A stretch of 37,115 nucleotides of DNA from Bacteroidota bacterium (GTDB lineage: Bacteria > Bacteroidota > Bacteroidia > Chitinophagales > Chitinophagaceae): NCBI GenBank assembly GCA_005884665.1, contig VBAT01000018.1, positions 1 to 37,115 of the forward strand, read 5' to 3'. Positions within the stretch are counted from its first letter, which is position 1; each line of letters opens with the position of its first letter. The notes under the pieces are model-generated. The model was not told the DNA's origin. It saw only the letters and a list, made by a program, of their open reading frames with translations, and made no database searches. The position numbers and the translations under genes were made by a program. Below are positions 33,720 through 37,115 of this stretch, one piece after another.

Positions 33720-34649
33720 TCAATCTTTTGAAGTACAGCTGACCATCCATTGCACGCCGAACTTGTCGGTGAATTCACCGAAATAGGCTCCAAAAAACAT
33801 GTCCTCCAGGGGCATTGTAATATTGCCACCTTCGGACAATGCATCGAATAATCTTTTTGCTTCTTTCCTTGAATCCGGTTCCAGGCAGATATGGCAGTTG
33901 TTTCCAAAGTTCAGTTTGAATCCCATCGATTCAGGCGCATCGGTCCCCATCAATACATGACCACCCAGTATCGGTAATTCGATATGCAGGATTAATTTTT
34001 TGTCCTCATCAGATAAAGACGGCTGCCCATTGGAAGGCGGGATATCACCAAGCCGTTGAATGCCCTTGCCACCGAACTCGGTCTTAAAAACCGATTTGTA
34101 AAAAAGAAAGGCCTGTTCCGTATTATTGGAAAAATTTAAATAAGTGCTTGTTCTTGACATATTCGTTGTTTTTGATTGTTTGCGAAGTTTTATCTGGGCC
34201 CGGACATAGGCTTCGAGTCTGTCCACGTTCTGTGTCATGCCCTCGTCTGCTTTAAAGACTTTTATTACCTCCCGGAGTTGTTCGGCAGATTCGAAAAGCG
34301 AATGAATAGTGACCATGGTCTTATCACCCAGTTCTTCAAATGTGACCGTCATTGTAAATTTCGGTGCAGTGATATGGTCGAGTACTAACTTTTCCGGTTT
34401 GACCACCTTCTTATAAATATGTTTGTTTTTATAATTGGTACCATCCGGGCCATGCATAATAAAATCCCATTCGCCACCCGGTTTCACATCCATCGATGCG
34501 ATCGTGTTCGTAAAGCCTGCGGGCCCCCACCAGAGTTTTATATGTTCGGGGTTGGTCCAAACCTCCCAGACCAGGTCCCTGGGTGCATTCAGCAGGCGTG
34601 AGATAGAGAGTTCCCTTTCAGCTGTATTATTTTCTTTTTTTAACGACAT
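33720..34649 (-). CDS. SRPBCC (AHSA1) - VOC (PhnB-like) fusion protein
   Basis: 309 residues from ATG 34649. N-terminal SRPBCC domain (~1-150): ELSISRLLNAPRDLVWEVWT and HIKLWWGPAGFTNTIASMDV. C-terminal VOC/glyoxalase-like domain (~164-309): RTSTYLNFSNNTEQAFLFYK, then VLMGTDAPESMGF and a final FTDKFGVQWMVSC, as in PhnB-type proteins. The linker (KLRKQSKTTN) is translated from DNA that resembles an A-rich leader just before an internal ATG at 34160, so the VOC part may also be made separately (146 aa). The ATG overlaps the end of the ArsR-type gene by 23 bp, implying coupling. A longer start (34700) lies well inside the ArsR gene and was rejected. Confidence 0.83.
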   Translation of the reverse strand: MSLKKENNTAERELSISRLLNAPRDLVWEVWTNPEHIKLWWGPAGFTNTIASMDVKPGGEWDFIMHGPDGTNYKNKHIYKKVVKPEKLVLDHITAPKFTMTVTFEELGDKTMVTIHSLFESAEQLREVIKVFKADEGMTQNVDRLEAYVRAQIKLRKQSKTTNMSRTSTYLNFSNNTEQAFLFYKSVFKTEFGGKGIQRLGDIPPSNGQPSLSDEDKKLILHIELPILGGHVLMGTDAPESMGFKLNFGNNCHICLEPDSRKEAKRLFDALSEGGNITMPLEDMFFGAYFGEFTDKFGVQWMVSCTSKD

Positions 34650-34974
34650 GTTTTTTGGTTTTATTAGTTTGTAATTCGTCGAGGTAGACTTCCAGTGCAT
34701 CCAGTTTCTGCGTCCAGAACTGGCGATACTGTTCTACCCAATGTGATACTTCGTTAAGTTTTTGCAGCCTGGCCTCACAATGTCTTTCGCGACCGTGCTG
34801 TTTAATGGTGATCAATCCGCATTCGGTGAGGATCTTGATATGTTTGGATATCGCAGGACGGCTGATATGGAATTTATCAGCGATCGAATTCAGGTTTAAT
34901 GACTGGTGGGCGATCATGCTGATAATCTCCCGCCTGGTCGGGTCCGCGATTGCCTGGAAAACGTCTCTTCGCAT
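34627..34974 (-). CDS. ArsR-family transcriptional repressor
   Basis: 115 residues. MRRDVFQAIADPTRREIISM opens a typical ArsR/SmtB winged helix; LNSIADKFHISRPAISKHIK is the recognition helix-turn-helix (~30-50), followed by the wing GLITIKQHGRERHCEARLQK. The pair of an ArsR regulator of this subtype followed by an AHSA1/SRPBCC gene is common in bacteria and usually autoregulated. No CxC or metal-binding site of the arsenic type is evident, so the inducer is probably not arsenite. A promoter with two GTAACC-N4-GGTTAC sites lies upstream. Confidence 0.92.
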   Translation of the reverse strand: MRRDVFQAIADPTRREIISMIAHQSLNLNSIADKFHISRPAISKHIKILTECGLITIKQHGRERHCEARLQKLNEVSHWVEQYRQFWTQKLDALEVYLDELQTNKTKKHVVKKRK

Positions 34975-34989
34975 AAAGAAGGATTTTGT

Positions 34990-35034
34990 GTAACCGTTCG
35001 GTTACAAATATAGGAAACCTTTTGGTTACGCAAA
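34990..35034 (-). promoter_or_regulatory. Promoter with two tandem ArsR-type operators
   Basis: On the - strand: TTTG (35034-35031), 18 bp, TATATTTG (35012-35005). A GTAACC-GAAC-GGTTAC site (35005-34990) follows directly at the expected start of transcription, and a GTAACC-AAAA-GGTTTC site (35029-35014; one mismatch) fills the spacer between -33 and -7. The sites are 24 bp apart. The regulator ATG is at 34974. Repression of its own operon is the natural reading. Confidence 0.7.
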
Positions 35035-35048
35035 ATTTTTTTTCGAAA

Positions 35049-35115
35049 GTGGTTCGTGAGACACGAACCACGATGTGAGACACGAACCATTGCCGTGAGT
35101 TAGTAGGACACTAAC
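35049..35115. repeat. Cluster of hairpin/direct repeats (GTGGTTCGTG type)
   Basis: GTGGTTCGTG-AGA-CACGAACCAC (35049-35071) is a perfect 10-bp inverted repeat. GTGAGACACGAACCA is directly repeated at 35056-35070 and 35075-35089, followed by a related hairpin GTTAGT-AGGAC-ACTAAC (35099-35115). It lies between the stop of the alkylation repair gene and the next promoter, so it may act as a transcript end, but no long T-run directly follows. Confidence 0.75.
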
Positions 35116-35128
35116 CACAGCCAAAAAA

Positions 35129-35893
35129 TTATTTTGCTTTTTTCATATACGACTCACGCTGTTTTTGTGTAAAATGTTCGATAGCGTAGCGTAATAAGGT
35201 CCTGGGCATCGTTGCAGCATGCCTGTCCAGGAACGCAACCAATCTTTTCGGTTCCTTTGCTCCAGCAAATCGCAGCATCCATCCGGTGGCCTTATGAACC
35301 AGGTCCTCTTTGTCGTTAACTAATAACTCTGCGATCTCAAATGTATCATCCAGTTCTCCCTGTTTTATAAAATAACAGGTACTCAGGATCGCTGTCCTTC
35401 GCTCCCATATATTCTTTGATTTTGCCAGTTTATATAAGCCATTGCGGGGTTTACCATACAAATAACTGCCTGTCATATGCAGGCAACCAAGATCTACCAG
35501 GTCCCAGTTGTTGATCCGGTCGTGGCGTCGCATGTACAATTTGTAAAACGCTTCGAGACGCTCACCATCTATCTTTTTATTCCTGGATGCCTTATCCATA
35601 ATGCTGACAGCACCAGCTCTGACCTCATGGACAGGACTCTCCAGCAATTTTTCAATTTCAGTAACAGGTAAGTCTCCAAACTCTTTTGCCAGGGCGAACA
35701 ATTGGCCCATCTTTACTCCCATGAACTTGTCTCCGTACCCATAGTCTCCTTTTTCCAATTTGAAGTAACGTTGAATTTTTTTCAACTCCTCATCCGATTG
35801 AAGAAGCTTTAACCGTTCAATGAACTGTTTAGCGGTCAGCTCGTTTGTTGAAGCAGCTTTCTTTTCTTTCGTTGACTTAATTGATTTGGCCAT
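35129..35893 (-). CDS. DNA alkylation repair protein (AlkD-like)
   Basis: 254 residues made of HEAT-like helical repeats. Family signs are QRYFKLEKGDYGYGDKFMGV near residue 45, and INNWDLVDLGCLHMTGSYLY (~127-146) with the Trp-Asp region of the active surface of AlkD-type glycosylases. AlkD removes positively charged alkylated bases. The Lys-rich N-terminal 20 residues are probably disordered. It starts 37 bp after the SRPBCC gene upstream on the same strand. Confidence 0.9.
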   Translation of the reverse strand: MAKSIKSTKEKKAASTNELTAKQFIERLKLLQSDEELKKIQRYFKLEKGDYGYGDKFMGVKMGQLFALAKEFGDLPVTEIEKLLESPVHEVRAGAVSIMDKASRNKKIDGERLEAFYKLYMRRHDRINNWDLVDLGCLHMTGSYLYGKPRNGLYKLAKSKNIWERRTAILSTCYFIKQGELDDTFEIAELLVNDKEDLVHKATGWMLRFAGAKEPKRLVAFLDRHAATMPRTLLRYAIEHFTQKQRESYMKKAK

Positions 35894-35930
35894 GCGCGGG
35901 CTGGTTGTTTTTTAATAGTGTATGTTATTG

Positions 35931-36557
35931 TTAGTGTGACGGTAACCATAATATCGCCATTTTATCAAGACATTCGTTCATACCCGATCTTGACAGCTCA
36001 ACTACCCGGGCTGAAGTATATCCATATTCGGTTACAGACACTTCGGTCTTATTATTGCCCAGGTCTTTGAATGTGACAACATGCGGCACATCCTTTGGGA
36101 TACCGGGCGGCAGGCCTATCGAGGCCGGGTCTAGTTTGTTGCCGTCTTTATCCGAAAAGTTAACTGTGTATTCAATCCGTTCCATCGGAACTATCCTGCT
36201 ATAGCTCCATGTATTGTACATATCCTGCCCGCCGAATTCCTTTGGCGCACGCATACACACAAAAGAAACACCTCCTTCTCTAAAAGCCATATTAGCTACT
36301 GGACAGGTGAATCCTTTAGGTCCCCACCATTGTTTGACCCATTCGCTGGTGCTCCAGGCTTTCCATACTTTTTCCAACGGCGCATCAAAGATGCGGGTCG
36401 TAGTCATATTGAAGGTATCACTTGCCATATTTGAGTTCTGAAGTGTTGATGAATAATAGTAATTGTTAATTGTTTTTGCAGGAATGAAATTTATGGTTGC
36501 TGAAACCACGGCTGTAATAAGCAGGCACATGATCATCGCGTTGAAATAATGTCTCAT
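35931..36557 (-). CDS. SRPBCC (AHSA1-type) domain protein with possible hydrophobic leader
   Basis: The core SRPBCC domain begins at MASDTFNMTTTRIFDAPLEK (ATG 36428; 165 residues) and continues with VWKAWSTSEWVKQWWGPKGF, GGQDMYNTWSYSRIVPMERI and a final helix NECLDKMAILWLPSH. The frame stays open further upstream. ATG 36557 would add 43 residues with a hydrophobic stretch (AMIMCLLITAVVSATINFIP). ATG 36653 falls in a repeat and is unlikely. Whether the leader is translated is open: cytosolic SRPBCC proteins of this type usually start at the equivalent of 36428. Part of the same-strand cluster with the VOC and alkylation repair genes. Confidence 0.75.
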   Translation of the reverse strand: MRHYFNAMIMCLLITAVVSATINFIPAKTINNYYYSSTLQNSNMASDTFNMTTTRIFDAPLEKVWKAWSTSEWVKQWWGPKGFTCPVANMAFREGGVSFVCMRAPKEFGGQDMYNTWSYSRIVPMERIEYTVNFSDKDGNKLDPASIGLPPGIPKDVPHVVTFKDLGNNKTEVSVTEYGYTSARVVELSRSGMNECLDKMAILWLPSH

Positions 36558-36610
36558 TTGCTTTTTGTTAGTTGCTTGGCTGAAATAATCAACTCTCGAT
36601 TTCCCGGGAT

Positions 36611-36683
36611 TAGAACGCTGATTCTTATGATCGTTAAGATATGCGCAGATCATGATTTATCATAATCATCGTGATAATCTGCG
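36611..36683. repeat. Palindromic dispersed repeat (CGCAGAT...ATCTGCG)
   Basis: CGCAGATCATGATT (36644-36657) pairs imperfectly with the reverse complement of ATCATCGTGATAATCTGCG (36665-36683), and AACGCTGATTCTTATGATCG just to the left resembles the same unit. It overlaps the longest possible start of the SRPBCC gene, arguing against that start. Confidence 0.55.
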
Positions 36684-36695
36684 ATCTCCCTCTCG

Positions 36696-37115
36696 TTATT
36701 TTTGTTCAGCTGCTTTCTTTAAATCGGCAATGATGATCTTTTTCATTTTCATCATGGCATCCATTACCCGGCCAGCTTTTGCCTTGTCTTTATCACCCAA
36801 CAGTTCACCCAGGATCGGGGGAGTGATTTGCCAGGACAGTCCAAACTTATCTTTCAACCAGCCACACATGCTTTCCTGGCCGCCATCGGCTGTCAGTTTA
36901 TTCCAGAAATGATCGATCTCTTCCTGGGTTTCGCAGCTTACGAATAAGGAGATGGCCTCGGTGAACTTAAACTGCGGGCCCGCATCGAATGCATGGAATC
37001 GCAGGCCATCCAGTTCAAACACACCCTGCATTACCTGGTCTTTTGGAAACGGTGAACCTTCAGCCCAGCGTTTAATACTGATGATCTTTGAATTTTTGAA
37101 CACCGATGTATACAG
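36696..37115 (-). CDS. VOC family (PhnB-like) protein, 5' end outside the window
   Basis: Partial: the frame is open to the window edge, and the codons before the apparent GTG at 37103 read LYTS, continuing the family motif FY-x-S-VFKNSKI. At least 139 residues are present, with LDGLRFHAFDAGPQFKFTEA, ISLFVSCETQEEIDHFWNKL and CGWLKDKFGLSWQITPPILG, all typical of PhnB-type VOC proteins. The C-terminal tail (AGRVMDAMMKMKKIIIADLK) is complete. Function of such proteins is mostly unassigned. First visible gene of the SRPBCC/VOC cluster. Confidence 0.9.
   Translation of the reverse strand: MYTSVFKNSKIISIKRWAEGSPFPKDQVMQGVFELDGLRFHAFDAGPQFKFTEAISLFVSCETQEEIDHFWNKLTADGGQESMCGWLKDKFGLSWQITPPILGELLGDKDKAKAGRVMDAMMKMKKIIIADLKKAAEQK

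Noticed and set aside
35049..35115. CRISPR-like array
   Set aside because: Only two short direct repeats with a few bases between them and no spacer pattern or cas genes; these are hairpin repeats.

Overview
The window looks like chromosomal DNA of a Bacteroidota bacterium, most likely a Chitinophagaceae-type member of Chitinophagia/Sphingobacteriia. This rests on an Oar-like TonB-dependent receptor, C-terminal type IX secretion (T9SS) sorting domains, DUF2911/DUF4846/DUF6580 families, RibBA, an acyl-CoA carboxylase beta subunit, TAnnTTTG-type -7 promoter elements, A-rich leaders without clear Shine-Dalgarno sites, and many small dispersed intergenic repeats. No rRNA, tRNA, CRISPR, prophage or transposase was seen.

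Layout. 1-490: no convincing gene. 491-7267 (+): a flotillin-like SPFH gene broken near its 5' end by a 7-bp tandem duplication, a large secreted PIG-L/LmbE-type deacetylase, two tiny membrane proteins, and a sodium:solute symporter whose ATG overlaps the stop of the second tiny gene. 7285-8118 (-): DUF2911 protein. 8271-12386: a divergent module with an ECF sigma factor, an anti-sigma-like membrane protein ending in carboxypeptidase-regulatory and TonB-C domains (both -), and a von Willebrand A protein (+). 12590-15880 (+): three tandem paralogs with a four-cysteine N-terminal domain, an internal signal peptide and a T9SS sorting domain. This is the best candidate for something under-described.

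16084-24377 is mostly housekeeping: an aspartic protease, XerD, a lipoprotein and YraN (-); mannose-6-phosphate isomerase and a DUF6580 membrane protein (+); RNase HI, acyl-CoA carboxylase beta, YciI-like, a small secreted protein and dCMP deaminase (-). 24694-25890 (+): DUF3303 and DUF4846 proteins. 25947-29306 (-): the TonB-dependent receptor, divergent from ribBA (29496-30698). A 309-bp mosaic of dispersed repeats separates ribBA from a HAD phosphatase/P-loop ATPase fusion (31008-32711).

32768-37115 (-) is a cluster of small-molecule-binding folds: a tandem SRPBCC protein, an SRPBCC-VOC fusion, its ArsR-type repressor with a clear two-site operator/promoter, an AlkD-like DNA alkylation repair protein, another SRPBCC protein and a VOC protein cut by the window end. 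Several convergent gene pairs are separated by strong bidirectional intrinsic terminators, which helps define transcription units. All identifications come from reading the sequence; no database search was run.
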